A stretch of DNA of 64,000 nt from Conexibacter sp. CPCC 206217 (GCF_030646165.1 NZ_JAUTDO010000001.1:62001-126000); one strand, 5' to 3'. Positions 8,707-19,100 are shown, counted from the stretch's first letter. Numbers and translations are program-made. Notes: generated from the sequence alone by a model not told the origin.

Positions 8707-10037
8707 TCGGCCTGGACGAGCTTCAGGCCGTTGTAGGGACTGCTGGGACGGACGAACAGGCGCTCGCTCGCGAGCGTCCGCGCGAGCGCCCCACGACCGG
8801 AGCGGATCGCCGCCTCCAGCAGCGTGCGCTGGACCGCGTCGCGCTGGGCGTGGCTGCCGCCGAACTCGTTGATGCGCCGGCGGATCGGCAGCAGCAGGTC
8901 GATCGTCCGCCCGTACTTGCCCTGGCCGAAGGCGAGCAGCGCCGCGCAGACCGGCAGACCGACGTCGGCGGTCATCGCGCGGTTGGTGACGGTCGGCGCG
9001 GTCGTCTCGACGTAGCGGCGGCGATCCGCGATCAGCCGCTCGGCGCGCGCGAAGTCACCGCAGCCGACGTACGCCATCACCGCGTGCATGTCGTTGAAGG
9101 CGTAGAAGGCCGGGTCGACCTTGCCGTCCCACGCCGCCGCCAGCTCACGCCAGCGCACAGTCTCGTCATGTCCTTCCAGATAGAGGCGCCACAGCAGCGC
9201 CGCCGCGTCGAGCAGCTGCATCGAGACCAGTTCGACGCCGGGATGGTGCAGCTCCGCGTCGTAGATCTCCAGCGCCCGCCCGACGTCGCCGGACTCCAGC
9301 GCGTAGAGGCAGTAGTGCCACCAGTTGTGCGCGGTGAAGAAGTTGCCCTCTGCCCACGCGCGCTCATGCGCATCCAGGTAGCGCACGCCGTCCGCGACGC
9401 GTCCCTGCATCTCATAGGTGTGCGCGACGGCGTGGATGCCCCAGACGTCGCGCTCGTCCAGCTCGACGGCCTGCAGCGCGGTCTCCTCAGAGCGGCCGTA
9501 GTCGCCGCTCTCCTCCAGCCCGAAGGCGAACATCCCGAGCACGGGCCCGAAGCGCGGGTCGTCTTCACGCCACGCCGACAGCGCACCGCCGATCCGGTCG
9601 CGCAGGATGGTCGCTTCGCCGGTGAAGAAGTCGATCTGATGGCCGACGGCGAGCGCGACGACGTCGCGTGGCTGGTCGCGCGTGAGCGCCAGCAGCTGCT
9701 CGCCGGCCCCGCGCATGTCGCCACGCAGCCACCGCTCGATCGCCGCGACGTGACCGCGCTCGCGGTCGCTCAGACGCCCCTGCGGCGCATCCTCCGACCA
9801 CGTCGCCGCCGCGGCCGCCGCGTCTTGGGGCTCGGTCGTCAGCAGGTGCACGTAGGCATCCAGGATCCGGGCCATCGGGCAGGTCGGGTCACACTGCAGC
9901 GCCGCCGCGATCTCGTCCTCCAGGTCGCTGCTGAAGTGCAGCAGCGCGTCGGTCGCGCGCTCGACGTGCCGCAGCGCCTCGGGGCCACCGTTGTCACTCG
10001 CAGCGCTGTCCGCACGCGCGTGTCCCATGTCCGCCAT
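8646..10037 (-). CDS. TTC38-like tetratricopeptide repeat protein
   Basis: 463 residues, cytoplasmic and alpha-helical. 'VWGIHAVAHTYEMQGR' and 'AHNWWHYCLYALE' are typical of the TPR-38 family, whose members are scaffold-like proteins of unknown function found in bacteria and animals. The ATG at 10037 is the first Met; no clear Shine-Dalgarno precedes it. It overlaps the convergent FAD oxidoreductase by 61 nt and stands 56 nt downstream of the TauE-like gene. Confidence 0.8.
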   Translation of the reverse strand: MADMGHARADSAASDNGGPEALRHVERATDALLHFSSDLEDEIAAALQCDPTCPMARILDAYVHLLTTEPQDAAAAAATWSEDAPQGRLSDRERGHVAAIERWLRGDMRGAGEQLLALTRDQPRDVVALAVGHQIDFFTGEATILRDRIGGALSAWREDDPRFGPVLGMFAFGLEESGDYGRSEETALQAVELDERDVWGIHAVAHTYEMQGRVADGVRYLDAHERAWAEGNFFTAHNWWHYCLYALESGDVGRALEIYDAELHHPGVELVSMQLLDAAALLWRLYLEGHDETVRWRELAAAWDGKVDPAFYAFNDMHAVMAYVGCGDFARAERLIADRRRYVETTAPTVTNRAMTADVGLPVCAALLAFGQGKYGRTIDLLLPIRRRINEFGGSHAQRDAVQRTLLEAAIRSGRGALARTLASERLFVRPSSPYNGLKLVQADQAAATASRSNSSDGRRVRE

Positions 10038-10093
10038 TGTCTCAGATTGTCGATCGCTTTGGTCAAGTATCCGCGGGCCCGCGGAGCGGCCGC

Positions 10094-10954
10094 TCACGCA
10101 GGCGCGCGCGCGGGCGCGCCACGCACCGGCTGCACGAGCACGCTGGCGTCGGCGTGCCGATCCGAGGCGCGATCCTGCGTCGCTGTCTGCAGGTAGCGAG
10201 CGGCGACGAGGCAGGCGATCAGGCCGAGCAAGCGGCGCAGTGCGGTGTCGGGCAGGTGGCGTTGCAGGCGTGCGCCGAAATAACTGCCGGCGAAGCCGCC
10301 CGCGCCGAGGAACGCGCCGAGTGCCCAGTCCGGTCCGATCGCTCCGGTCCCGGTCTGCTGCAGCACGACGTAGGTCGCGATCCCGGCGATCGAGGTCAGG
10401 AAAGTCGCGGCCAACGTCGCCGGCGCGACCTCGTAGGCGGTGAAGCCGATCGCGAGCAGCAGCGGTGCCAGCAGCGACCCGCCACCGACGCCGTAGATCC
10501 CGCCGACCGTCCCGACCACCAACGATGCCGCCCACAGCGCCAGCCGTGTGCGAGGGGTCAGCTCGCGCCGCTGCGGCTGCATCCGCTGCGCCGCCAGCAG
10601 CAGCCACAACCCCAGCGGCAGCAGCACCCCCGCCGCGACGACCATGAACGCCCGCTCGCCAGCCAGCAACTCGACGCGGATCACCGCCCCGGCCACGACG
10701 CCCGGCAAGGCACCGGCCACCAGCAGTCGCAACAGCGGACTCACCAGGCGCGCCTCGCGCCAGAACCGCAGCAATCCTCCGGGCACCGCCGCGACGTTGA
10801 ACAGCAAGTTCGTCGGCGTCACCGCCGGGCTCGCGACGCCGAGCACGCTCACCTGCACCGGCAGCAGCAGCACCGCGCCCGACACGCCAGCCGGCGTCGT
10901 CGCCAACGCCACGACGAACGCGCACACGGCACCGACCGGCCACTCCCAGGGCAT
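10094..10954 (-). CDS. TauE/SafE-family anion (sulfite/sulfoacetate) exporter
   Basis: 286 residues with about eight hydrophobic helices and the two-fold repeat of the family: 'TPAGVSGAVLLLPVQ' in the first half and 'GGIYGVGGGSLLAPLLL' in the second. TauE/SafE proteins export sulfite, sulfoacetate and similar anions. It lies 9 nt downstream of an LLM monooxygenase gene on the same strand, the expected companion if the monooxygenase releases sulfite. The C-terminal 35 residues are polar and poorly conserved. Confidence 0.9.
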   Translation of the reverse strand: MPWEWPVGAVCAFVVALATTPAGVSGAVLLLPVQVSVLGVASPAVTPTNLLFNVAAVPGGLLRFWREARLVSPLLRLLVAGALPGVVAGAVIRVELLAGERAFMVVAAGVLLPLGLWLLLAAQRMQPQRRELTPRTRLALWAASLVVGTVGGIYGVGGGSLLAPLLLAIGFTAYEVAPATLAATFLTSIAGIATYVVLQQTGTGAIGPDWALGAFLGAGGFAGSYFGARLQRHLPDTALRRLLGLIACLVAARYLQTATQDRASDRHADASVLVQPVRGAPARAPA

Positions 10955-10963
10955 CGCGCCACC

Positions 10964-11989
10964 CTAGACGAGCCGCGGACGCCTCAGCTCGAAGACCTCC
11001 GCCAGGCGCGTGAACGAGGCGCGCCGCTCGGCGGGATCGGAGGTGTTCGTGATCGCGATCAGCTCGTCGGCGCGCGCCGCGGCGGCCAGCCGCTCGATCC
11101 GCTCGCGCACGCGCTCAGGGCCGCCGACGACGTCCGCCTCGGGATGCAGGCCCGCGTGCGCCTCCCGCTCCGCCTCGCTCCAGTCGTGGGCGAGCGCCTG
11201 CTCGACCGGCAGCAGCCGCGACGGGCTGCCGGCGCGATGGCGCGCCATCGCCAGCCGCCAGGGCGCGTTCAGGGCCGCCGCGTGCTCGTCGTCCTCCCCC
11301 ACCATCACCATCGCGGCGAGGATCGCATGCGGCCGGCGGCGCTGCGCGGAGGGCACGAACTCGGCGCGGTAGCGCAGCAGCGCCTCCACGGCGCGCTCCG
11401 GGTTGGTGTGCACCGCGAACCCGTAGCCGAGCCCCAGGCGCCCGGCGGTCGCCGCCGAGTCCGGGCTGGAGCCGAGCAGGAAGACGGGCGGCAGCGCGAC
11501 GCCGTGGGGCGTCGCGCGGACCGACGCCAGCGGATCGTCCGCCGGCAGCGGCGCGACCTCCCCGAAGGCCAGCAGCTCGTCCAGCTGGCGGGCGAAGCCG
11601 CCGGCGTGCGCGTTGTCCTGCGGGCGCGCGAACGCGAGCACCGTCGCGTCGTCGGTCGCGCCTTCGGAGCGCCCGATGCCGAGGTCGATCCGCCCTGGAT
11701 GCAGCGTCTCCAGCACGCGGAACTGCTCGGCGACGTGCAGCGGACGGTGGTTGGGCAGCAGCACGCCGCCGGAGCCGACGCGCAGATGCGCGGTCGCGGC
11801 CGCGAGCTGGCCGATCACGACCTCCGGCGCCGAGCTCTCAACCGCGCCGAGCGCATGGTGCTCGGCGACCCAGAAGCGCGTGAAGCCGAGTGCGTCGACA
11901 TGCCGCGCAAGTGCGAACGCGCCGCCGATCGCTGCGCCAGGCGGGTCGCCGATACACGCCGGCGCCTGTTCGAGCACGGAGAGGAGCAC
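10964..11989 (-). CDS. Luciferase-like (LLM class) flavin-dependent monooxygenase
   Basis: 341 residues from a GTG; an in-frame TAG two codons upstream excludes a longer form. 'GFTRFWVAEHHAL' and 'GRIDLGIGRSEG' are the hallmarks of the MsnO8/luciferase-alpha branch of F420- or FMNH2-dependent oxidoreductases. It forms an operon with the TauE/SafE exporter and is divergent from two more LLM genes across a 70-bp region holding inverted repeats. The substrate is not evident. Confidence 0.88.
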   Translation of the reverse strand: MLLSVLEQAPACIGDPPGAAIGGAFALARHVDALGFTRFWVAEHHALGAVESSAPEVVIGQLAAATAHLRVGSGGVLLPNHRPLHVAEQFRVLETLHPGRIDLGIGRSEGATDDATVLAFARPQDNAHAGGFARQLDELLAFGEVAPLPADDPLASVRATPHGVALPPVFLLGSSPDSAATAGRLGLGYGFAVHTNPERAVEALLRYRAEFVPSAQRRRPHAILAAMVMVGEDDEHAAALNAPWRLAMARHRAGSPSRLLPVEQALAHDWSEAEREAHAGLHPEADVVGGPERVRERIERLAAAARADELIAITNTSDPAERRASFTRLAEVFELRRPRLV

Positions 11990-11992
11990 GGC

Positions 11993-12025
11993 CTATTCCT
12001 AGCATGTCGAGCGGAATAGTCGACA
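11993..12025. promoter_or_regulatory. Inverted repeats between divergent LLM monooxygenase genes
   Basis: Two interlaced dyads occupy the 70-bp divergent spacer: CTATTCC (11993-11999) with GGAATAG (12013-12019), and TGTCGA (12005-12010) with TCGACA (12020-12025). GTCGA recurs a third time just after. The layout suits a dimeric repressor or activator controlling both operons. No cognate regulator gene lies beside it, so the assignment rests on symmetry and position. Confidence 0.4.
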
Positions 12026-12059
12026 TCTGTCGAACTCTCCAGCTACCCTCGAACGACCG

Positions 12060-13256
12060 ATGCCCTTCGCAACTGCCCCGCTCCACCTCGCGGTCGCGCT
12101 CGCCGACTCCGGTTGGCACCCTGCGGCGCGGCGTGAGCAGGCCGCCGATGCCGAGCAGCCGACGCGCGCCGGTTTCTGGCTGGCGCAGCTGCGCACCGCC
12201 GAGCGCGGGCTGCTCGACATCGTCACGTTCGAGGATCCGCTCGCGCCGCGGCCCGGCGGCGACCGTCTCGACCGCGTTCGGGTGCGGCTCGACCCGCTGC
12301 TGCTGGCGGCGCGGATGGCGCCGGCGACAGCGGGGATCGGGTTGCTCCCGACCGCGACGACGAGCTTCACGGAGCCGTTCCACGTCTCGACAGCCGTCGC
12401 CACGCTCGATGTCGTCTCCGGCGGACGTGCCGGCTGGCTCGCGCGGGTGTCGGCGCACGCCGACGAGGCGATCGAGGCCGGTCGGGGCGAGCTGTCGACC
12501 TGGTCGGAGCAGGAGCTGTTCGACGATGCCGCCGACCACGTCGAGGTGGTGCGGCGCCTGTGGGATTCGTGGGAGGACGGCGCCGAGATCCGCGACGTCG
12601 CGGGCGGCCGCTTCATCGACCGCGAGCGCATCCACCACATCGACTTCGTCCGCGGGCGCCTCAGCGTGCGCGGGCCCTCGATCACCCCACGGCCGCCGCA
12701 GGGTCAGCCGCCGATCGCCGCGCTGGCGCGCACGCCCGAGGCGCTGCGTTTCGCCGGTGCCGCCGCCGACGTCGTCCTCGCCGCGCCGCAGGATCCACAG
12801 CAGCTGCCCGCACTGCGCGCCGTGGTCGCCGACGCACAGGCGCAGGCGGGTCGGAGCGGCGCGACGCTGCACCTGTTCGTCGACCTCGCCGTCGTGCTCG
12901 ACGCCGACGAGCGCCGAGCGCGGGAGCGACTCGCGCGCCTCGACGCGCGCGACGGCGCCACCTGGGCGCCCGGGGTGCCGCTCTTCGCCGGCACGCCCGC
13001 GCGCCTCGCCGACGAGCTGCTCGCGTGGCGCGCCGCCGGCGCGACGGGGGTGCGGCTGCTACCGGCGGCCTTGCCGCGGGACCTCGACGCGATCGCCGAC
13101 GGCCTCGTGCCCGAGCTGCAGGCGCGCGAAGCGTTCCGCCGCATGTACGAAGCGACGACGCTGCGCGGCCTGCTCGGGCTGCCGCGCCCCGCCAACCGCT
13201 ACTCCGCGCGTCTCTCCACCGCGTCCCAGGCAGCCGCGGGACCGCCGAGCCGATGA
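12060..13256 (+). CDS. LLM class flavin-dependent oxidoreductase
   Basis: 398 residues of the bacterial luciferase/NtaA superfamily: 'VSTAVATLDVVSGGRAGWLA' matches the TIM-barrel segment with the conserved Gly-Arg-Ala-Gly-Trp, and 'RPPQGQPPIAALART' the following strand. Compared with ordinary members it begins with an unusual 35-residue leader before the barrel. Expected to use reduced flavin and O2. The stop overlaps the next LLM gene (ATGA), so the pair is probably co-translated and may act on the same compound. Confidence 0.85.
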   Translation: MPFATAPLHLAVALADSGWHPAARREQAADAEQPTRAGFWLAQLRTAERGLLDIVTFEDPLAPRPGGDRLDRVRVRLDPLLLAARMAPATAGIGLLPTATTSFTEPFHVSTAVATLDVVSGGRAGWLARVSAHADEAIEAGRGELSTWSEQELFDDAADHVEVVRRLWDSWEDGAEIRDVAGGRFIDRERIHHIDFVRGRLSVRGPSITPRPPQGQPPIAALARTPEALRFAGAAADVVLAAPQDPQQLPALRAVVADAQAQAGRSGATLHLFVDLAVVLDADERRARERLARLDARDGATWAPGVPLFAGTPARLADELLAWRAAGATGVRLLPAALPRDLDAIADGLVPELQAREAFRRMYEATTLRGLLGLPRPANRYSARLSTASQAAAGPPSR

Positions 13257-14497
13257 GCGGCGTCCGCCGGCAGATCCACCTCGCCGCGCACTTCCCGGGC
13301 GTCAACAACACGACGGTGTGGAGCGACCCGGCCTCCGGCAGCCACATCGAGTTCGACTCGTTCGTGCGACTCGCGCAGACCGCCGAGCGCGCGAAGTTCG
13401 ACTTCTTCTTCCTCGCCGAGGGACTCAGCATGCGCGAGCACGCCGGTCGGCTGCACGACCTCGACGTCGCCGGGCGGCCGGAGAGCCTCACGCTGCTCGC
13501 CGCGCTCGCAGCCGTGACCGAGCGGATCGGCCTGATGGCGACGCTGACGACGACCTATCACGAGGCCTACGAGACGGCCCTGCAGCTGGCGACGCTCGAC
13601 CACCTCTCCGACGGACGCGCGGGCTGGAACCTCGTCACCTCCTCCGACGCGCTGACCGGCGGCAACTTCCGCCGCGGCGCCTACCTCCCCTACGCCGACC
13701 GCTACGCCCGTGGCGGCGACGTCCTCGGCGCCGCGGACGCGATGTGGTCGTCGTGGCAGCCCCACTCGCCGCAGACCCGCCCCGTGATCCTGCAGGCCGG
13801 CGACTCGGACGCAGGACGCGAGTTCGCCGCCGCGCATGCCGACGGGATCTTCACGCGCCACGGCGAGCTGGCCGCGGGCCAGGCCTTCTTCGCCGACGTC
13901 AAGGGCCGTCTGGCTCGCTACGGCCGTGAGCCGGATGACCTGCTCGTGCTGCCGGGCGCGACCTTCGTGCTCGCCGACAGCGACGCCGAGGCGCAGGAGC
14001 TGGCCGCGATCGTGCGCCGCCAGCAGGTCAGCGGGCCGACCGCGATCGTCTTCCTCGAACAGCTGTGGAACCGCGACCTGTCCGCCTACGACCCCGACGG
14101 CCCGCTGCCGGACGTCGACCCGATCGAGGGAGAGAGCACGATCGCGCCCGGCAGCATCCAGGCACGCTCCTTCACCGGCCGCCGCCGGCAGGTCGCCGAC
14201 GCGTGGCGCGAGCGCGCCGCCGCCGACGGGCTGTCGATCCGCGACCTGATGGTCGAGATGGCCAGCCGGCAGTCGTTCGTCGGCTCGCCGCAGACGGTCG
14301 CCGACGCGATCGACGCGCACGTCCAAGGCGACGCCTGCGAAGGCTTCATCCTGATCCCCCACGTCACCCCCGGCGGCCTCGACGCCTTCGCCGACCGCGT
14401 CGTGCCGCTGCTGCAGGAGCGCGGCAGCTTCCGCCGCGACTACGCCGGCACGACGCTGCGCGAGCACCTCGGCCTGCGCACCGGCGCGCCGGCGTAG
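13253..14497 (+). CDS. NtaA/SnaA/DszA-family FMN-dependent monooxygenase
   Basis: 414 residues. 'DHLSDGRAGWNLVTS' and 'VILQAGDSDAGREFAA' are diagnostic of the nitrilotriacetate monooxygenase component A / dibenzothiophene-sulfone monooxygenase group; 'FDFFFLAEGL' is in the N-terminal barrel strand. These enzymes take FMNH2 from a separate reductase and cleave C-N or C-S bonds. The ATG overlaps the upstream LLM stop. No flavin reductase gene is in this operon. With the importer at 2.7-5.6 kb and the TauE-like exporter, an organosulfur substrate is plausible but not proven. Confidence 0.9.
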   Translation: MSGVRRQIHLAAHFPGVNNTTVWSDPASGSHIEFDSFVRLAQTAERAKFDFFFLAEGLSMREHAGRLHDLDVAGRPESLTLLAALAAVTERIGLMATLTTTYHEAYETALQLATLDHLSDGRAGWNLVTSSDALTGGNFRRGAYLPYADRYARGGDVLGAADAMWSSWQPHSPQTRPVILQAGDSDAGREFAAAHADGIFTRHGELAAGQAFFADVKGRLARYGREPDDLLVLPGATFVLADSDAEAQELAAIVRRQQVSGPTAIVFLEQLWNRDLSAYDPDGPLPDVDPIEGESTIAPGSIQARSFTGRRRQVADAWRERAAADGLSIRDLMVEMASRQSFVGSPQTVADAIDAHVQGDACEGFILIPHVTPGGLDAFADRVVPLLQERGSFRRDYAGTTLREHLGLRTGAPA

Positions 14498-14519
14498 ACG
14501 GAACGCACGACCCTGCGTG

Positions 14520-14692
14520 CCGATCGCTTGGGCGAGCCCTCCGCCGTGTGGACGAGGACCACCTGATGGCGCGGGTCCTCCAGCGACACGGACGCGGGCG
14601 CGTCGATCTCCAGCGAGACGTTGGGATGGTCGCGCAGGTTGCGCCCGACGCCCTGCAGCGCCAGCACCTCGGGCCGGTCCGACGTCGGGCAC
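14520..14692 (-). pseudogene. GMC oxidoreductase fragment
   Basis: On the minus strand this short stretch encodes 'GVGRNLRDHPNVSLEI' followed by 'HQVVLVHTAEGS'. The first is the conserved 'GVGRNLxDHP' segment of glucose-methanol-choline oxidoreductases, found about 270 residues into a protein of roughly 500. The FAD-binding N-terminus and the catalytic C-terminus are both absent, and reading continues for only about 55 credible residues. It is squeezed between an LLM gene and a DHFR-like gene, and is best read as the scrap of a deleted gene. Confidence 0.6.
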
Positions 14693-15256
14693 TCAACGGT
14701 TGGTCTCGTACCGCGTCAGGAGCACGCCGTTGGGAAATGTCCGGGTCTCCACCAGGCTCAGCTTCACCCAGTCGTCCAGGGCCGTGAAGAACGGCGTGCC
14801 GCCGCCCACCAGGACCGGATGGGTGACGATCACGTACTCGTCGATCAGCCCGGCCCGCATGGCCGCCGCGGCAAGCGTGGCACCGCAGATGTCCATGGGG
14901 CCGCCATCCTCGGCCTTGAGCCGGGCGATCTCGGTGACCGCGTCGCCGGTGACCAGGCGGGCGTTCCAGTCGACCGCGCTGGTCGTCGAGGAGAACACCA
15001 CCTTCGGCATTTCCTGCCAGCGGCGCGCGAACTCAATCTCCGCCGGTGTGGCGCCGGGCTGCTGGTCGGCGGTCGGCCAGTGGGAGCTCATCGTCTCCCA
15101 CAGCTTGCGCCCATACAGCGCCAGGCCCGTCGCCCCCACCCGGTCAGACCACCACTGGAACAGCTCATCGCACGGCACGCTCCAGCCGAGGTCGTCCCCG
15201 GGCGCGGCGATGTAGCCGTCCAGGGTCAGGTTCATGGCAAAGGTCAGTCTCCGCAT
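14693..15256 (-). CDS. Dihydrofolate reductase-like (RibD C-terminal domain) protein
   Basis: 187 residues, opening 'LTFAMNLTLDGYIAAPGDDL', with 'LYGRKLWETM' and 'DICGATLAAAAMRAGLIDEY', the standard pattern of the RibD-C/YwjB/YyaP family of NADPH-binding reductases. True substrates are unknown for most members, which are often acquired accessory genes. It starts at the first ATG. A paralogue lies 212 nt upstream on the same strand. Confidence 0.88.
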   Translation of the reverse strand: MRRLTFAMNLTLDGYIAAPGDDLGWSVPCDELFQWWSDRVGATGLALYGRKLWETMSSHWPTADQQPGATPAEIEFARRWQEMPKVVFSSTTSAVDWNARLVTGDAVTEIARLKAEDGGPMDICGATLAAAAMRAGLIDEYVIVTHPVLVGGGTPFFTALDDWVKLSLVETRTFPNGVLLTRYETNR

Positions 15257-15468
15257 ACGTCAGCCTCCCGTGAGTCGGTATCTGGCGTACAGACCAGCAG
15301 AGCGCGGAAGAATCATCGGTCACCGGCGCGACGTGCCATCGGGGAGGTTGTGGGGCGTCGCCTTCGACGGCTACGCCCTGATCGCACCGACCTCATCGGG
15401 GCGCCTCTGCATCGCCCGCGTCGGCGTCATCGTGTACGCCCGCTGAACCTGCGCCGTCATGGACGGAC

Positions 15469-16053
15469 TCAGACATGCAGGGTGGGCCGGTAGACCAGCT
15501 CTTGGATGTCGCCGTCGAGCGTCCGGCTCTCGATCAGCTCGAGGTCGAAGTCGGCCGCGCCCTGCAAGATCCGTTCCGCTCCGGTCTGACCAGTGATCAC
15601 AGGGAAGACCGTCACCTGGACACGATCGACCAGGCCGGCGGCCATCAGCGCCCGGTTCATCGACAGGCTGCCGTGCGAGCGCAGCGGCACCTCGGACTCC
15701 TCCTTGAGCCGGGCGACGACGTCGATCGCGTCACCGCTCACGACGGTCGCGTTCGGTCGGTCGAGGGGCTCTTCCACCGTCGTCGACACCACCGTTGCCG
15801 GCAGGCCCCACATCCGAGTGACCCACGGGTCGCGCACGTCGGACTCCTCGGTGCTCGAGGCCAGCATTCGCACGAACTGCCGATAGGTGTTGGCGCCGAA
15901 GACCATCCGCTGCTCCAACTCGTACAAGGCGAGGCGATGGTCGAGCAGCTCGGGGCCCTGCTTGCCCCAGTAGCCGCCCCAATCGCCACCGCTCTGGGAG
16001 CCGTAGCCGTCGAGACTGGCGAAGACGTCGAAGGTGTAGATAGCAGTCATCAT
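15469..16053 (-). CDS. Dihydrofolate reductase-like (RibD C-terminal domain) protein
   Basis: 194 residues. 'YTFDVFASLDGYGS' and 'FGANTYRQFVRM' place it in the RibD-C family next to its neighbour, though in a different branch ('LRSHGSLSMNRALMAAGLVD' at the cofactor site). Two ATGs occur in tandem at 16053 and 16050; GAGGAG is spaced 3 nt from the first and 6 nt from the second, so the second may be the true start. Function unknown. The 212 bp between the two paralogues contain no convincing gene. Confidence 0.85.
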   Translation of the reverse strand: MMTAIYTFDVFASLDGYGSQSGGDWGGYWGKQGPELLDHRLALYELEQRMVFGANTYRQFVRMLASSTEESDVRDPWVTRMWGLPATVVSTTVEEPLDRPNATVVSGDAIDVVARLKEESEVPLRSHGSLSMNRALMAAGLVDRVQVTVFPVITGQTGAERILQGAADFDLELIESRTLDGDIQELVYRPTLHV

Positions 16054-16172
16054 GCTCTCCTCGAGCGCGGTTGACCGGGCATGTGAATAGACCGCAGACC
16101 ACGGCGAAACTCATCGCCGCCCGGCCGTGACAGCACTCGCGTGAGCTGACCGCCGGGGAGCGTCAGCGCCGA

Positions 16173-19100
16173 TCAGTGCCGGCGAGCCGACTTCATCGCC
16201 TTCTTCACCACGACGGTGATCGCCTTGCTGCGCGCCGCGGCGTGACGCGCATCGCCGTGGTAGCGCACCCGGATCACGTACCTGCCGGGATTCAGTCGCG
16301 GCAACCGCACGGTCACCAGACCGTTGCGGCCGACCCGGACCTTCTTGACGAGGACCCTCTTGCCGGACTCGACGCTGACCGTTCCGGTCGGCCGCGACGC
16401 GGTCGCGCCGGACACGCGGACCTTGAGCGTGGCGCGCGTGCCGACCGGGACGCTCTCGACCTTGCCCACCGTGATCCGTGACTTGGAGCGCTTCGCCGGC
16501 GCGATCCCCTCGCCGGTCGGCGCCATCGGCTGGGCGTCGGGCGTCGCCGGCGGGGTGCCGGGCGCCACCGGCGGGGATGCGCCGGGATCCGGGGTCATCT
16601 GGCCGGGATCGGGGGACGGCCGGGTCGGCTCATCGGACGGGGTCGGCTCATCGGGCGGGGTCGGCTCCGTCTCCTCGTCCGCGCGCACGATCACGGCGCG
16701 GGATGCGACGGAGCGGTTGCCGTTGGCGTCCTCGACCACGTACGCGATCGTGTAGACGCCGGGAACGGAGCTGTCGACGGTGCCGATCACCTGCGTCGTC
16801 GAACGCAGGTCGCCGTCGACGTCGTCGCGCACGTCGACCCCGTCGAGCGGGTCGAACGCGCCGCCGACCGGCAGCACCGTCGGCAGTGCCGGAACCGTGA
16901 TCACCGGGGGGGTCAGGTCGGTGCCGGCCGGGGTTGCGAAGAAGACCCCGCCGAAGGCGCGCACGCCGGTGCCGGCGGCGTCTCTCTTCGTGTCGCGGCT
17001 GGTGAAGTACCAGGCGTACGCCTCGCCGTCGGTCAACCCCGGCCACTCGACGGAGGCCATGGCGCCGGAGGGGGCGACCTGCTCGCCGATCACGGTCTCG
17101 GAGGGCGCGATCAGGCCGACCAGGCTCGTCGAGAAGCTCGTTCTGCGCGTCTCGAGCTGGATCGGCAGCTTGAAATCGTCCTCGTGCCCGTTGAAGCGGC
17201 GGCCGGGGTCGTGCTCGGTGTTGCCGAAGTCGTCGAGCATCGGGGAGTAGGTGTCGACGCTCATCTCCGAGCGGGCGACGTCGAACTGCAGCAGGCGGAG
17301 GTAGCTCGAGCCCATCCGCAGCTTGACGTGGTCGCCGAGCACGTCTGCGAGGCCGACCTCGTTGGACTCGATGTTGTAGCCCTGGTAGTCGGCGAGCAAC
17401 TCGACCACGTCGTGCCGCGGCGTGCCGGCGTTCTTGCGCACGTTGATGCTGACGCCGTGCTCGTGGCCGGAGAGGACGAGGAAGACGTTCCGGTGCGGCG
17501 ACACGACTCTGTTGTAGACGCGGCTGCCGTCGTGGGAGAAGTTCCCTCTCCGTCCGTCGATCCGGGTGCTGGGCCCGTTGTAGGAGTGGGTCAGCACGAT
17601 CGCGTTGCGATCCGCGTACTGGTCGAGCACGCCGCTCGCCCAGTCGGCCTCCTCCTGGGTGACGTCGTATCCGAGCATGACCGCCACGAAGTCGAGGCCG
17701 CCCGTCGTGAAGAGGACGTAGCTGTTGTCGTTCTCGCCCTCGCGCCACGGGTCGTAGCTGGCGTTCTCCTGCTTCCATGACGGCAGCTCGGAGAGCGCCT
17801 CGTAGCGATCGGGGCCGAAGAAGTCGTTGTAGACGCTGCCGGCGCCGTTGTCCTTGCCGGCTCTGTTGTCGTGGTTGCCGGGCAGGACGTTGTTGGGGAC
17901 GCCGGCGTCGTCGAGCCGCTTCTGGGCCTCCGAGGCGAAGGTGAACTCCTTGCGGGCAAGGGTCTCGTTCGTCGCCCCGGCCGCCCAGTCGTTGATGATG
18001 TCGCCGGTGTTGAACGCGAACGCGATCTTGCGCTCTCTGGCGTTCTCCCCGATCCAGTCCGTCACGCTCGTGTAGGCGTTGCGCCACGCGTCCTGCACCG
18101 CCGCGTTCTCCGACTGCACGACGCCTCTCGGCACGAACTGCGGGTCCGAGAAGTGGGCGATCGAGAAGTCGTAGTCGTCGGGATCCTCGAAGGCGTCCCG
18201 CACCGGTGCGTTGAGGTCGTCCGCGAACGGGTCCTCCCCGACGACCAGGACCTGGATCGCCCCGCCGACGACCTCGTCGGCCGAGGCGGGCGCCGACAGC
18301 GTCACCGGCGCGTCGGAGGCGCCGCGGGTATCGGCCAGTCTCTCCCACGCGCCGCTCGCGTCGTTCCACGCGTACAGGGTGACGAGACGAGCCGGGTCGG
18401 CGTAGCCGGTCCAGACGATCTGGGTGCCGCTCACCCGCTCGGCATCGGCGGCGATCGCGAAGCGCTGGAACGGGAGCGCCGAGCCGGTCGCCGGGCTGGC
18501 GAGGGCGTTGTCCCGTCCGGGCCCGAACGCGCTCGACAGGTCCGAGCCCTCGGCGTAGTCGAACGACAGCGTCGCCGGGATCGCGTCGACCACGCCCTGC
18601 ACGACGCCCTCACCGGGGGCGACGTCGGCCCCGGTGAAGGTCGTGAAGACCTGGTTGCCCGAGGGGTTGTCGGCCGAGGCGAGGAGCCTGGTGAGGCCGC
18701 GCGCCTGCTCCACCCTCCCGATGCCCAGCAGCGGGATGTTGCCAGTCGTGAATCTGACGTCTTGGCTGAAGGGGACGCCGAAGACGGTCTCGGTCTGGAC
18801 GGTCAGCGTGTGCCGTCCGAACTGCATGCCGGGGCCGATGGCGGCGCCGGGCTCGACCGGCTCGCCGTCGAGCAGGAAGCGCGGCTGGCCCAGCAGCAGC
18901 TCGGGGTTCGAGAACACGGCACGCAGCTCCACCGAGGAGGTGACGTTCTCATCCGCCGCGGGCCGGGTGGAGAGGAGCGCCGGCTGCTCGTCCTTGCGCG
19001 AGTCTCTCATCGCGTCCGCGTAGAGGGCGCGGATCTGCCCGGCGTCGAGCGCGGAGCTGAAGATGCGTGCCAGCGACACACGGGAGTGGGCGTAGAACTG

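Noticed and set aside
15234..15446. 70-codon plus-strand frame between the two DHFR-like genes
   Set aside because: It overlaps the start of a confident minus-strand gene, lacks a ribosome site and matches nothing.
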